From NCBI GenBank assembly GCA_008508345.1, contig QNGE01000120.1, forward strand, positions 250,968 through 314,967: a DNA stretch of 64,000 nucleotides. Direction: 5' to 3'. Under the pieces are notes generated by a model. It was not told the DNA's origin and made no database searches. It saw only the letters and a program-made list of their open reading frames with translations. Of the stretch, positions 24,480 through 38,685 are shown in pieces (position 1 is the stretch's first letter; each line of letters begins with the position of its first letter). Source of the DNA: Paragonimus westermani. Its lineage: Eukaryota > Platyhelminthes > Trematoda > Plagiorchiida > Troglotrematidae. Both the position numbers and the translations under genes were made by a program.

Positions 24480-27400
24480 AGAGCAAATGAGATATGATAG
24501 GTTGTTGAATAACTGGCATTCATTCTTTATCGCTTATGTGTTGTCAGCGGAGAGAAAAACAACAACGGGGTCCAATATCCAGGCTGATTGCGTGTGTAAA
24601 ATGTTGTTTGGACTGTTATATGGGCTTTAGTTTCTCAGCTTAAACAAAAGAACGAAAATGGTTGTGCTTACCAGGCACACATTTTTGGGCTAGTTAAGAC
24701 ATGGAATGCTTGCATAAACACAGGTGGTGCAGCTCAGTTCAGAGAACACCACCAGAACTGACAGAACACTGAAGCGGAAGCAGAAACCAACTGAAACTAG
24801 CAGTTCCGATCTGTTCGTCGGTTACCACGATTTCCGTCTCACTAAATAATGATCGGTAAATGTGTTGGCCACTTTCCTTTTCCTTGCTGGAAGAAGCCTC
24901 CTGAGAAATCAAAAGGCCTAAGAGACAAAAGGTTAGTCACCAGTGATTTGCGTAAAAAGTGTTATGCACTTCGAATTAAACCGATCAGAGTCAGTTTGCA
25001 GCCAAACTTACGGCTTGTCCTGCAAAAGCTGACGTTAGACATGACAAACAATTGAACCTTCTTTTAGGAAGCTATTTATTGATGATGGGTATTCGAAACT
25101 TTACTAATCACGGAAAGAAACATAAATTTTCGATCCCCCGAAGTCCTCTTTTACTGCTGCCACGTCGACACTGGTTAAAGTTTATCTATACTGGAAGAGT
25201 TTATTCAGCTGAACTGCAAACGGAGCAATCCCAGTGACTTACAACAAATAGTCAATAGGAATTGTCTAGAGGTTGTATACCATCATCTGGTTGGGCTGCT
25301 CTCATCGTTTTCAGAACTCGATTTAGCCTTATATTTGTGACCTTACACAGTAGGTTGAGTCGTAAACAAATGAGCAGCCATATTTCCTATGTTTTCATAC
25401 GCTTCCATAACATCAAAGTTTTGAATACCTAAGTTGCGATCAAACCGAGGCTCACGAACCTAACGATTTCTAACCAGTTTTCATCTAACTGTCATCCCTA
25501 TACCCCTGATGCTTTTGCTGGCAAAATGCATACCTTTCTTTCGAGGCTTGATACAACAATCAGTGTTGTTTTTTAATGTTTATAAGTCCAAGTGAATTTA
25601 TAAGCTAATTCAAGTTGGCAACGTACCTAGCGCTCGAATCTCAGCCGCCCGCCTCATGCGGCAATATTACCGAGCGTATTCAGCCTACCCAGGTTAGTGA
25701 TCAAATATGAGAGCGACCCAGATGCGTTCCCACTTTCACTGTATCCATGTTAGTTACTGATCGTAATTTTGGGATCAAATATACGTGCTTTTTGGTTTGA
25801 AACAACCATTGTTCCACGCTATATTTTCCGCCAACTTTATTGGAACAGCTTGCTGGACTGTCAAAATGGCCACAGCCTTGCAATCTGTTCTCCGACGCAT
25901 TCAACAGGAACGGAGTTTTCCTGTCATCTATGGAATCTATCCATCATGGCTGCCCACCTCCTCAACATAAAAAGTGGGCGGTTGAATTGGATTCTTTTTA
26001 GGTTACTAATGCTCACATCGGTAACAATGTGTCATGCTTATTCCACAATAATTCTGTTTTGCCCAAGTCAGAGAGGTATCAGTCAAGTTCACAGTTCAAT
26101 CGTTTTCTTCCTCCCACGTTACTGGAGTAATTGTCACACATGTGTAATTGCACGCTGTGCTGAGCAATTGATCTCTTTTTGCATTCCCGATATTTACCTC
26201 GAAAAATTTTACATCACGTGCTAGACCACTGAAATATTTGTTACGTGCATGTGTAAATTTAACGTATAAATTTGTAAAATTTAGTTTTCTTATCACGTGT
26301 TCAAACGTTTCACTTAAAACACTCCTGTTCCGATTTCAATCTTCTATATCCGTATATGAATATCGTCATATACAACCGAGAACAAGAACTTGTCTGCGAT
26401 AGCCAGTGTAAGCTTTTTTTCAATACTCTACACTCAACTCAGTTTTCACAATGGTCCAGTTCCGTCAATTCTGAATTATGTTCTAGAATGAATAAATAAA
26501 TAATCCTTTATATTTCTCATTTCTTTATCTGCTTAAAAAAGTCTACGTTGGCTTTACTATTGCCGGTGATTTTCTGCAATCCGTGTTCTTTGGTTTAATC
26601 CGTCAGAAAAGGGCATATGAAAGGTGAATAGTAATCATTCGATTCTGGTGAATTTTACTAGATTTCTTCCTGTAAGTGTTCTCATTTGGCTTAGTGACAG
26701 CATGGATATGAATGAAACTGGATAATTGTTTCTCCTCGAAACAGCAGACTTGACTCAGCGCACCAAGTAGAACCGTCTGCTTGCATCATTGGACAGTATT
26801 GCATGTCATTTAAACATGAACGACTAAACTAAATGCTGAACTATGCTAACTAAATTCTCGGTAATTTTTGAGAAACCTAGATCGCCGTACAACTTCGGAG
26901 ATGGAAAGTTCGCCTTTAAAATGCCATTTGTTGGAACCTGGACCGGGGCCACTTTCGCTAAGCACAGAAGTGCAAAAATTTCATACCCTTAAATTCCACC
27001 GCAAGTTTCACCGCAGATTTCTCGTAACCTGGCGCAAAATGTTTCACGGTGGTACGTGGTAAAAACTGCATCCAGAATAAACTTAACTAGCCAAATACTT
27101 TGAATGAGTATTGCTACCTTTGTGATAAAATTTGTTTCCTCCAACAGGGAAAGACCTAGAGTAGCTCTTGTTCTCTTGGATAGTTGAGACTTCCAGGGTA
27201 GTTAGAACACTACTGTTTCAACTGAATAGCATGAAGAGTTGGAGCGTAAGTATTGGCTATTTTAGTAGACTGTACCTTCAGATTTTTCGGAGAGTAAAAT
27301 CCATTGATAAAAGTATGCCCAAAACAGCACCCGTGATTGTGTTATTCAATCAAACAAGCATTTGAATAGTACTACCGAGATGCAAGAAATAAGGTAAGCA

Positions 27401-28780
27401 ACTAAAATCCGATGCACTACGAAATTTTGGATAACCATTAGCCTGATTGAGAACAATATTTCACTGTGCCTTCCTTCAAGTCCTTTATTGGCAACTACAT
27501 TACTGTGGTTTTTCTGGACGATTGTGTCTGCAAACTGCGTCTTCCTTTGCTGAAGTGCAAAATTATCAAAATTACAAAAACTCCAGGAAAACAAAAATGG
27601 CATTTTTTCAAAAATCCTCATCAAATAAATTCTGTCTGTGTGCAATTGAGCCAGTTGTAGGCTAAAATGTGATACTTCAACATCCGTCTTGGATTTAAAA
27701 CTAAGGACTAGTGAATATGTACGTTAAAAATCAGAAATCACCCTCAGACCAAAGTTAGAAATCCCACCTGGAAACGGACTTATTGGATGAACAATTAACA
27801 ATAAGCTCAATAAGACAGCTAAATTTCAGCTGAATTATATGAAGGATAAATGACCTCAAAATCGGTCCTCAAGTCCATTTGCGGGCTGCTACATATTACT
27901 TGATGAGATTCAAGTAGTGTGGGGGCAAGTTTGCGATAGAACCGCACGATCAGCTAGCAGTGTCACGTACGAAGAGTGCAGGAGATAAACAAACTGGTAA
28001 TAGTGAAACACACGAACGTACTGCGGATAAGGGCTTTTCAGGTGTTTCGTATAACGAGTTTGATGTTGCTGAGGTATGCCAGCTTGGTTGAGATAGGGTT
28101 GCGGTACAAACGGTTAATCTTGATTAATGCAACACACAATCCATGTACCGTGCGTTTTCTCGATGCGAGAAAGTAGTATTGCTCAGTTTATCATCCGAGT
28201 TTTCGACACTATAACTCGCGACTATCACGGGTTTTAACTTCCACCTAACTTCTTTTGACAAAATTCACCTGCGTTAAGGTTGCGAACCGTACCAGCGTGA
28301 CCAATCTTCTCAACTGATCTCATTGAAACGTGGTATATTCACTAAGTCACATAAACTTCAAACTTAATACGGAGTAGATGGGAGTGCCTCTGAATAGTTC
28401 TAGGGTTCTTATTTATAAAGAACGAGAAATCACAGTTGATTATATCGATTATCATTGATTTAATTCCTGTAGCCTAGTATTTCAGTAAAAGGTGTCAGTT
28501 GTCACCTTAGGAGGAAGTAGATTTAAATGATGCCAACAGTAGTCTTCTTCTTTACCATCACTGCTAACACACGTTCAGATTGTGTTCACCTCATTCTAGT
28601 TTATATCAATTCATTCAACATTTCAGTTAAATTATGTGAATCTAACTAATGTGTTCACAACATGCAGAAGTAGACTTTGAATCGTCAACTTTCGAAGTGA
28701 GCGAGGAGAACACAGGTAGAATATTACGATATGACAATTAATATGGTAATCACTGGAAACTCACAGATACTTCGATGTTT
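24480..28780. other. Intergenic, no recognised gene
   Basis: AT-rich DNA with scattered short frames (for example 25769-26224 plus, 27346-27645 minus, 26868-27062 plus) that show no family motifs, splice-site support or membrane pattern strong enough to call. Confidence 0.4.
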
Positions 28781-28782
28781 CC

Positions 28783-28870
28783 ATAGCTCAGCTGGCACAA
28801 CGAGTGTAGTGTTAGCGTGTAATTTTTGTTGCCAGCTCTAATCCACTGTAAACTCAGGTTTTTGGCACCT
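28783..28870 (+). mobile_element. Decayed tRNA-like SINE head
   Basis: The A-box region tagctcagctggcacaacga closely follows the copy B head. A degraded B-box (tgccagctctaatccactg) and the tail word actcaggttttt occur downstream at comparable spacing. No paired acceptor stem remains. Confidence 0.4.
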
Positions 28871-31800
28871 AGATCTCGTCCGAATTACCAAAACTACCAT
28901 AATACTGATAAGTATTATGATTCCACTTGTACCGAATTCGAAAAAAATTATTGAAAATCAGATTGCTACTGAAAAACTTGGCATGTTCCTGTGGCTAAAA
29001 AACACACTCAACAAAGGACTGTTTCTTGTACGATGCGACTTAATGTAGGATAGCGGCTTGGACGTAGCTGGCGTCACACAAGTAATTCGTGTCACCAACG
29101 GAGGATGCAAATTTTGCATGTCCGCGGCTTCAACGAAGACTACAGTACGAATATTGACTCCAATGAAGTGCCTGCAAAGTGAGGAAGATCACCTGATGGA
29201 ATGAAACATAACTGTAAGATCTTCCACAACGGTGTTGTGCCCTGCCTGATGATGAACCGAGGATCCTTAATAATCAAAACAATACTGGGTCGAAATGCCA
29301 CCACACCTTATAACAAATTAACAAGTTGGATAAATAGACAGCTTTAACCATTTTCACGGAGTGTTGTCTTGTGTAAAATCAACTAAACTTTAAATTGAAT
29401 TCTAATCATACAGCGTGATATTTTCACTCAATAAAGTTTTCCCGAACAGTCAAGAAGTCCACGATTTTAAAAATGAGCTAGGCTGCAAAAAGTCGATGCA
29501 CTCAACAATCAGGGGAAGTACAATCAAAGGCGAACAGCTATTCATAAATCTGTTAGATGGACAAGGTGAAATAAAAATTTGTGAGTTGATGCTCAGTTGA
29601 CTGTTAGGAACAAGAGAAACAAAATATACAGAACTAATTGTCAAAGGGGTAGTGGTAAATCAGATTTTTCCACGTCTGAACTTCAAAGTCTATACAGTAA
29701 TTGGTGCCGAAATTGTCAAAAACTCAATTCCAACAAGTCTCATTTCAGAACCCAACTGAGGTTGCATTGAATTTTTTCAGCCTATTTGTATCCAGCCTTA
29801 AAGCTGGAGGTATACAATGATGAGAAGCTTTTGGCTTTATGAACGCAAGCAAATTACCGCAAGCCGTCACGGCAGGTGTTTGATGTAACCACGAGAAGCA
29901 ATTTCATCATGTCCAGAGTGTATGGTCCATGTAACAAAACTGTTTGCGTTTCAACATACCCAGATTCATCAAGCAGCTAATTCAACCAGTGTCGACACAC
30001 CCAGACGGTCAGTTTTGTTTGTGACTTAACGCTGGTCAGGCGTATTGACTTCAAGAAAGACCACCTAATATCTTTGTATAATTTCGATACAGTACGTTGA
30101 AACGTGATAACTTTTTTGTAGACAAATCAGTACATTGAGCAGTTGAAAAGAAGGCACGGAAATGAGCACCGAATTCACGTCTAATCCAAAATTGTTTAGT
30201 CCCAGAGAGATCAGTAGGATTCACCCATTCCGTTTCGTTCCAAAATCCCCATGCGTCAATTTTTCGGGTTCCACAAAAGTGAATAGCGTCCTTTTGAACA
30301 CAGATTATTTCATTTTAACATTTTAACGTTTACAAAATTTGATGTACAACATTGAATCTCGACGAACCTGTGATATTTTTTTGATGGTTTACTTTGTTTT
30401 CAATGGACAGGGTAGCCTAATTAGGATATATTTTGTAAGGAAGAAGTTGTATTTTTATAATACATATTGTACATCCTAGAACAAAGATTTGGTGAACGTA
30501 GTCCTCCCACTCAACTAAACCTTTCGACTAACCCAGTTAGTTTAAAGTTGTTGTCTCTAATGAATCAACTGGACATGTTCAAGTAATCGATAAAAATCGG
30601 AGATATAAAAAGAGAAAATCGGGTTCTATGTTTCCCTTCGACGTGGTGTAGCCGAAAGTTTCAGCTGCATACAGCCGGTTTTGAGTAACTCTTAACGCGA
30701 GGCAATATGAATCCCAGGGCTTCTACCTGTAATCAGAAGCTTGCTTTACTTGAAGTCGCTGAGATAAAAAATTTATAACACTGTGAATTAGAAATGATCC
30801 TCTCCGTTTGGTACTAGGACAAATTTTCACCAAAATTTATTTAGTGAGCCACTCGTGAAACTGTTACAGCACAGCGTATGTAGGCTCCTTGACTGTCAAT
30901 TGGAAACCATTTTGTTGCTAATGTGCGCTATTTCAGAATGAACACAACATGCTCTCTTAGAGTGTCATCGTAAATTTGGTCGTCTTCGTTGTGTGAAAAT
31001 TTCCAAAAATCTTTCTGCTTAATGACCGTAAGATGAACAGTTCAAGAACAAGGTGCTCAGGTTTTACTCGTTAATCATGTTGATATTTAATTCATTCTGT
31101 AGACTACAAGATGTTAATTATTAGTTAGGTCGTGGACTTGCCAATTATCCAATTATAGTTTGAACAAAAGTGGTTTTTCGTCACCTCTTGGGCATATCTG
31201 AAATTACTAAGGTAGTCAACAATAAATGGTATGATTGATATCAGACATAAATATTTCACCAGTTTGACAGTTCACATCCGACCTTTAAACATGTCGTCCA
31301 AAAAAATGTCCAGCTAATAACAATCGAAAAGGAGCAAAATTTTGTTCTTTCCAACTAACCATCTCAGTTTAAAAAACTTGAGTTTTGAATCAGAAAATAT
31401 ACTTCAGGTGCACTCAAATCTTGATTGACAAGATGTAGTTTATAAAATGGCACATTTACCCCGAGTCTCACGAGACCGCTGAGCATACTGTCTATAATTC
31501 TCAAGCAAATCAGTCAAGGAATGTGTCGTACATGACGTAGCTAATGCGGTGCTTTATGGGAACGTTTCCGTTATGATCACAACAGTTTTTTCACGTTTTC
31601 CAAAACTGTTAAAAATAATCTGTCAGTGTTCCTGGTAATTTACATTGTGGATAACTTCGGAAGGCTAACCAGTTGCACATACAACATTAAGTTTTCTTAT
31701 CGGTAATTCAAAACTCTGGTCAAAATAAGTGCAACTTACCGCAATCGGTCTAGGTAATATCAGTTTTCAACGAACACTCACGCTGTGTTAACTGAGCGTC

Positions 31801-33330
31801 ATGATTAATACAAACAATCCTTAAATCTTAGAGTGAGTTACACTGGACATCTGTGAAGAGGGTACAGAATTTGTATTTCATTTGCGCTGAATTTAGTAAT
31901 TGTCCAAAGCAGTTAGCCTTTTTCTGGGGTGGGACCATGCCATTAAAACCTATCCTGTGCCTTTTGAGAATATCATAATCGGCTAGTTTATTATTAAACG
32001 TGACATCATTGTCCTCATGCTTTCAACCTATCGTTGTTTTGACCACACGTTTTGCTTACGTGGAACAAATTCGTTGTATCAAGATAGTAAAGTGGCATTC
32101 CAGTTCACACTAGTGCACTGGTTACCAACTCGAAAAACCGAATATCATCATTCCGTCCTCTGTAAGTTTGCAACTTACTAAGCTATTCTCACTTACCACG
32201 AGAATTCGCCTTCAGAAAATGTGGATACCGCAGGAGGTAGAGTATTCAAATGGTGTCAAAATTACAGGTGCTTGAATGTAACACTTTGTTTATTTAAGTA
32301 AAAAAACATCCGAGTATAGATTGATCAAAATTTGGTACTTTAATGTATAATATGAGTACACTGAAAGCTTCCACATAAGGTTTTTGCGTTGGTTTGCGTT
32401 GACCGTAGAAAATTAAATCATGACGATTTACATGTTTGGACTAATTTGTTGTAAAGTGCGGCGTGCACTGTATGCGTAAGACACATACAGTTATGGCACA
32501 GATATTTATGACTCTCAATCTCCAGCTTCGTAACTGCATTACATATTTAAACCGTTGCTCGCTACATTGAAAATTCCTGTGAGTGGGAATGAACTGAGTG
32601 GACACATATTGAACCTAAGATATAAAACAAATCCTATCAGGGCTCTTAAACGCACTTCTATAGAACAGTACTTAGATTCTAATGCCCTGAAATTTTTGGG
32701 ATTTTGGGTGTGCACCTTCACTTTATGCAACATTATTACATGACCCGTATTTACTATCCACAGGGGTCGTTATGAAAATAAGCAGCTCAGGAATGAGTAC
32801 TTAATATTGATGCCTGATATGCAAGTAGCGCTCACATGGTACCCAGATGTGTCTAGTCATAAACAATGTAGTAGGCTGTTTTGCAAACACAACATTTGTT
32901 GTTAACATGATACAGATAGGTGGCAAACCTTTACGAGCTTCCGGTCGGATAGACTAGTCCCGACGGTTCACCAGTGCCCATAGTTACATGTCGTCTGCAG
33001 TAGGCTGAAGTGCTCACCCTTATTGCCTTTCCGGTGCTAAGTTGAGGTGTAATTACCATTTTTCAACTACAGGTTACCTTTGCTCTGGTTTTTCTCACCG
33101 ATAACCATTACAAATGCTCACTTTCCAGGCCCAACTGACAGAGGACAATTATGTTTCACGTGTATTCCTTTTCAAAGCGAATCATCACAGAAGTAGGTAT
33201 TTTTAAAATCGTCGCCTTTAGGATTTTCGCAATAAATCTGAATTAAACCAATCAATTACGGTACGTCGACTTGCCAACGCAAACTCCAGTTAACCTAGTG
33301 GAATGATATCTCTACAGTAGTAAGGATGTG
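28871..33330. other. No recognised gene
   Basis: No exon is supported. A plus-strand frame around 29415-29755 is broken by stops and might be an old retroelement protein, but no catalytic motif is visible. Confidence 0.4.
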
Positions 33331-33337
33331 CATTATT

Positions 33338-33395
33338 GGTGAGCTCTAATAAGAGCGAAAATCGGGTCGAGTGCTTCCTTTCAAAGTGAGCTTAT
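33338..33395 (+). repeat. Tail of second SINE-like family
   Basis: The block gagctctaataagagcgaaa, followed by a gtgctt word, recurs with few changes at 63455-63493, where it follows a tRNA-like head. Only the tail is visible here. Confidence 0.4.
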
Positions 33396-33494
33396 CTGAA
33401 TCCGAAGACTGTGATTAAGTTTGGGTGATGTTTAATTTGAAATATTTAAATAACTGAAAATTCGACGATGAATGTGTATCAGTAAATTTCAAGC

Positions 33495-33848
33495 GTGAAA
33501 GCTGGTCACACCAATGATAGTAGAAAATGGTTGTCAATTTATCATATGGCTGTGTTTGACATAACGTTGAACTCTGCGTTCAAATTAGACGTAGGCAAGA
33601 CTTTTCGAAATAAGTTACCTCATGTGTCTATTGTACTGAATGCACACGTCTACAAACTCCTACTTTGCAAAGCAAGTTTGGCAATTCATCTAATTCTATC
33701 GTTTATAAGCTGGTGGTACGCCTCAGAAGGGTGTTTTCCAGATAACTACACAAGTTTCGGTGTTCGAATGTTCACCAGGTCAAAAATTCAAGTTGCAGAC
33801 GCTTCAAGCGGAACGATATCAACAATGAACGAAAACATTAGCGTATAA
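33495..33848 (+). CDS. Unassigned 117-codon open frame
   Basis: One of the longer open frames outside recognised elements, preceded and followed by AT-rich DNA. It has a hydrophobic stretch in the second half (LLLCKASLAIHLILSFISWW) but no recognisable domain, no clear splice sites and no family resemblance. It is followed immediately by repeat-rich DNA. It may be chance or an old element fragment. Confidence 0.12.
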   Translation: MKAGHTNDSRKWLSIYHMAVFDITLNSAFKLDVGKTFRNKLPHVSIVLNAHVYKLLLCKASLAIHLILSFISWWYASEGCFPDNYTSFGVRMFTRSKIQVADASSGTISTMNENISV

Positions 33849-33849
33849 G

Positions 33850-35220
33850 TTTGAGCGTTGCGGCTGGTGAGGACCGGTGAACGTCCGTCTTTATATGATA
33901 AGTTTTGACTATTTTCGACTCGAAATCCGACTCGGTTCTTTCTGTGGCCTTTGCCAACTTGGGCTTAGGTCGGATCAATTATATGGTGTTCTCATGATCG
34001 TTTAATCTGAAATCTGTTTGAACAGCGTTGTCGCTTTTGAAATTTTTATCCGAAATCGAAATGGCTGCCAGTCATCGCTCTCTGAGCTTAAAACAGGCCG
34101 ATCTGGTCTCTTTTCGACCTTGTAGCTGATCAGTTATTGGTTATCAACGTTCGAATTTTCTAGGTTGGCCCGTTCATTTGGGGCTAATATCAAGTAACAG
34201 CTAACTCACGTCCCCCCTCCCAGTTGTTTTCCTTGCCTTGGTTTATAGGATTTTTCCGATTCGATATGTATGTTTGGAAGACTGCCTAACGGACGCTTTC
34301 AAGAGTTCCTTTAAGTGTTTTTTCGTTTGTTCGCGCAAGAGCGTTTGTGACGTTTAGGTTTAATGTGCATCCAGTTTGATAATCGTGGATGTAGACCAAC
34401 GAGAGTTGATAGTGTTTCTTGATGACAAGTTTGCGTTCACATAGTTGCCTAGATAGCTTTCGTTCAGTTTGGCCGGTGTGATGATTTCTGTGGTGGTCGA
34501 TTTACCCTCGGTTTTGCTGATTATTTTCGTGCAGCTAAAGTCCGTCGGCATTTTATTATGGTACTGTGAGATTGCAGAAGTATTGCGGTCATCTCTGATA
34601 TGTTGCGATATGTCGTTGAGTGATCCGTTTTGTTGGCTGTTTTGTAGAGGTTGGGGTTTTTCAATTTGTAATAGGTCGCAACTGACGTTAATTAGTGGGC
34701 GTCTGTTGCAAAGAAGTACTCGGTAAGGATACTCTACTTCGGTTCTTCTGAAGAAAATGTAACTCACTAGTAGGCATTTTTCTACTCTGATTGTCCATTA
34801 CGCTTGTGGAACAGTTTTACGCAACGTGCAGCTACCAGGGGACAGTGCCGTTCCAAATTAGAGGTCCAAACAGTAATCCTTTAAAAAGGAACATAACGGA
34901 CAGCCTCGAGCAAAATGGACAGAAATTTATGCATGCACAAACTGCACAAATAGAACTGAATTGGTTCCAACAACACGGCAATACACTGTGTTTCATATTT
35001 CAAATTCAATCACTACGCGCTCGTCAGTTTCGATTGCGCCTTACGTAGGCGGCATTGTACTATATTTAAGCTCTTCCGAAACACAACAGATACAGCTCAT
35101 TTGGTGGCAATTTGGGTAGTTGTTCTGGAAGCTGAAGGGGTGGTCTGCAATTTTCTTCTGCGACATACCGAAGTCTCCATCGTTTTATCCGATTTTTGTT
35201 ACAGCGAATATGAACAGCCT
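33850..35220. repeat. Repeat-like stretch downstream of a PLE fragment
   Basis: Moderately GC-enriched DNA lying on the 3' side of the minus-strand reverse transcriptase fragment at 35225-35740. A 135-codon minus-strand frame (34360-34767) is rich in Ser, Asn and Thr and has no motif I recognise. The location suggests remnants of the same or nested elements, but I cannot align it to a PLE endonuclease. Confidence 0.3.
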
Positions 35221-35224
35221 GCTC

Positions 35225-35740
35225 TAGTTGTTTAAGTTTACAGTAGGCTTGATATAGCTAAAAACACTATTGAGTAGGTTGTGGCTATCTTCTATCGCAA
35301 AGCGCCCAATTATTGTGAATTTGTCATCCACGTGCCGTATCCACAGTGTTGAATTAATCTTGGGTAGTGTGATGCTGTCCAGCCCTTGCATGACAACTTC
35401 ATCGATGAGCCCAGATATAAGAGGTCTCTACAAAGTACCTCTCAGCTTTTCGTGGGTTTTTAGAGAAATCTGAAGTACTTAGATGGGTGTAGTTCCATAA
35501 GCTTTTGCCCACTCCTCAAGTGAACTCATCCATCTCTTTTGTGGTTCTTTCCTAGTGGATTGGGATGCGTTTAATTGATAGGAAGAGAACCGTTACGCCA
35601 TATATAATCATGGCTTCGTCTTTACACTGCATGGCATTCCTCAGTTTGTTCAGGAATTGTTGAGCACTGTCAATAAATTGTCGTGATCCATCAGTGTGCA
35701 TACTGTTGTTAATATGCAAGAATTCGATTTTGCCGCACAA
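35225..35740 (-). pseudogene. Penelope-like reverse transcriptase fragment
   Basis: On the minus strand two blocks of reverse transcriptase are readable. The upstream block (35740-35552) contains DSAQQFLNKLRNA and then EAMIIYGVTVLFLSI, matching the PLE motif in which a catalytic box reads roughly SFDVxxLFTSI. Here the catalytic Asp position reads Gly. The downstream block (about 35420-35225) reads ISGLIDEVVMQGLDSI, then WIRHVDDKFTIIG and HNLLNSVF, matching the region up to the RYVDD catalytic box with Tyr changed to His. The blocks are in different frames, with stops between them. A dead retroelement fragment. Confidence 0.65.
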
Positions 35741-35989
35741 AACTTCACCCTTGGAGCTAACATTCTGATGGATAAATGTGTTGGTTTATACAGTACGAAA
35801 ATTCCCGTTCCCTGCTTGTTTTCGGCACCTTTCAGTTAACATACTTATGAAAGTGAAAAACATCTTGCTATCAAACATCAGTACGAAATTGCACATTATG
35901 ATGAATCAAACTGGATTTGTAGTCTCTCAATCACATATGTACCTGTCCAGTTATATAAGCCATTCAGGTGGATCAGACCGCTCTTAGAA

Positions 35990-38060
35990 GAGTTCCTATA
36001 AACAGGAGATTAGTGTCTCATTGCTTTTTAGTTAGCAGTGGTAGGGTGCCGCACCACGTCCCGTTCATATGTGTCCGAAATCTACCTACAGAAGAGTAAG
36101 AATACATAAATTTCTGTTGGTTTTAAAATTTTTGTTATCGTACATCAGGTGAAAGTTGTATTCTGGGTTAGAGTCAGATCTTTTGGGTAAGTCAGAATAC
36201 GGTTGTATATTTCAAGGTCCGGTAAACACTGACCTTCTTCAATCAACAAATATGTTTGACTGAGAGTCAACAAAATCCATCTGGCGTAAACAACAACCAA
36301 TTCCTACCGGCTTAGCTATCTGCCAATTTCATCTGCGGCTGTTTACAGTTCAATAAAAATATAAGCAGTGGTATAATTCATTTTTATACCTCAACAGTGT
36401 CACACCTGTAAATTGTTTTTGCATCAATATACCCATGCTATTCAGCGGTTACTCTTTCTCAACACAGTGGTCAGAAAAGTTACACTGAGTTGTCTCCCTG
36501 GGGAAAATTTCTTATAACTGCTAAACAACTCTTCTGAGTACAAGTCTCTGTCTACCCGCAATGAACCCACAAATGTGCAGAGTATTCAACATCGAAAACT
36601 TAGATCCATTAGTAGAGATGTGATAAAACTATCGCCTCTGGTAAAATCTAAATCCTTGGGCTGACGTAAAAAAGCTGTTGGCAATAGAAAACTTTGGACA
36701 GATTGTAGATTGTTGTAAGAGTGTCGGTTTACAACCGAGCCAACAAAATCAATCAGCTTGATTTAATTGATACTCACTCTGGCTGGAGATTGCATTCGCT
36801 CGTGTTTATCGTGTTGATCGTATCTTTTAACAATTGAACGCCGTTAGGATGCCATTCTCAAGGGAATGTCAATCATCGATCTGTCCATTTAATCAATCAA
36901 AATGCGCCTTCAGTTTTCAGGCATGTTTTTGCTTTAAAAGTTTTAATAGAGATGCTATCAACTTACGTGAACAAAAGAATAGCTGTTCATCCGTTGACAA
37001 TGAAATCGCCAGTGCGCACTAACTATATCGTCAATTCAGTCGACCGTGGCATTGTGAATTTTTAGAAAGTAATGAATGAAAACAAACGAGTGAGCTGGCT
37101 GCGAATATGTTAGGTAGATTTCAACTTAAAATATCTGTGTTATCCAGCAATTTGCAGGTGATTAGACTGGAAAGATTTCAGCAACTTCTAGCCTTGCGGA
37201 TGTCATTCGATTTGTGGCACGAACAGTTGGAAGTAGTGCACATTCACCTGCCTATAGTCGTGAATTTTTGTAAAACCGTCACAGATTAAGTGCCATTGCT
37301 TATCAAATAATTCATGCGTTGTGGCTGACGTTTACCGTCTGGCAAACTGTAATGCTACCAAACGTTCTTTGATCGTGTAAGTGAAAAGTGGTTGTATACA
37401 AACGGGAATCCCTGTTTTAATTGATGTGCTCCAAACTCAAACTCAACGTCTTCATTAGGCAAGGGACAAAGCTTAGCCATGTTTAACATCGCTGTAGATC
37501 AAACGTTATGTAACTTAGAGCCAATTGTGCTTAACAGACATATTTTGCGTGCGCATTGCACAAGAACCCGAAAAGCGATGAATGTAAAATGCCCACCTAA
37601 GCAAAACCGTCAGCTACTCTTGTCTAGTTTTTTTCACAGAATGTTCCAGTGTTAGTGAAAGACGATGCAGTGGAGAAAGGAGTGAGTCAGTGTCAACTAA
37701 TTACAAGTTAATCCTAGCATACTTGATTGATTCCGGATCACTTATGAGTCCTTCACATGGTTTGTTGAAATCTATATTTGGCAACAGTTCGCATCCTTAT
37801 AATCCTCAGAATACGGGTATATTGGTGTCTGGAATTTAGACCAATTCGTGTGACAAAAATCATAAAACCTGTAAACCCATCGAAGATTTTACCTCAACAT
37901 TTGCCACAACGATAAGCAAACGCAATCCCGCATAGTGCGTGGTAAAAGTTCATAAATATTGGATAACGATTCTCAGCAGGACGAGATTCGTCAGTGTGAG
38001 TGCCTAATTCAGCGATCGATAGGCTTATCGGCTGAGTAATTACTGGATTAGTCAGAAGTC
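35990..38060. other. No recognised gene
   Basis: No supportable exon, RNA gene or repeat was identified. Short frames at 36834-37022 and 37107-37289 are unremarkable. Confidence 0.4.
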
Positions 38061-38385
38061 GGGAAGGATAACCTTGATTGGTTGGCTTGACAAAAGCACG
38101 TTCACAAGAGGGGTATTTTTAAAAAGGTTCCTTCCAGAGGTAAGTACAACATCTCACACTGAGGGCCGGATTCAGACTTTGTCATTCGTTGTGAGAAAGT
38201 GCTGGCGTCTGCGCACGCCATGTCCTCAAATGAGTCAACTCACCCAGGCTGACGAAAGTGTGCCAGTTTTCAAGATGGCAATCCTAACACCGATCAGCTG
38301 CATCCGAAGTAGAGACTGCTTAGACTGAACGCATCCTTATATGCGGTAATTCTAGCTGGCAATAACTAATTATGGATGTTCAAAT

Positions 38386-38685
38386 ATGTTTCACACTAAA
38401 ATGTACACAGATAGGTTTGTGGATTGGGCTACACTCAGTAGGAAAAATGACAGGGATGACGCTGATTTGAAATGCAGTCCAAGAAATTCACAAAACATCG
38501 AATCAGTACAAGTTTACGGGGAAGGAAAAATGTGCATAGGTATTGAGGATGCTAACAGAAACATTAATATCCTAATAGATACAGGCTCGCCAGAAACTGA
38601 GGCATGCCCAAATGTCCAACGGCTTCTCCTACTTGGTAACCCACCACTTTTACACTACTCATTAATTAACCTACCCGTACACTGA
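38386..38685 (+). pseudogene. Possible retropepsin-like fragment
   Basis: A 99-codon frame contains GKMCIGIEDANRNINILIDTGS. A hydrophobic strand leading into LIDTGS is the active-site signature of retroviral-type aspartic proteases found in LTR retrotransposons. No second flap motif or hydrophobic ILG motif is clear downstream, and the frame ends soon afterwards. A GC-rich stretch resembling the 3' end of an LTR element begins 600 bases further on the same strand, which makes an internally deleted LTR element conceivable. Confidence 0.3.
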
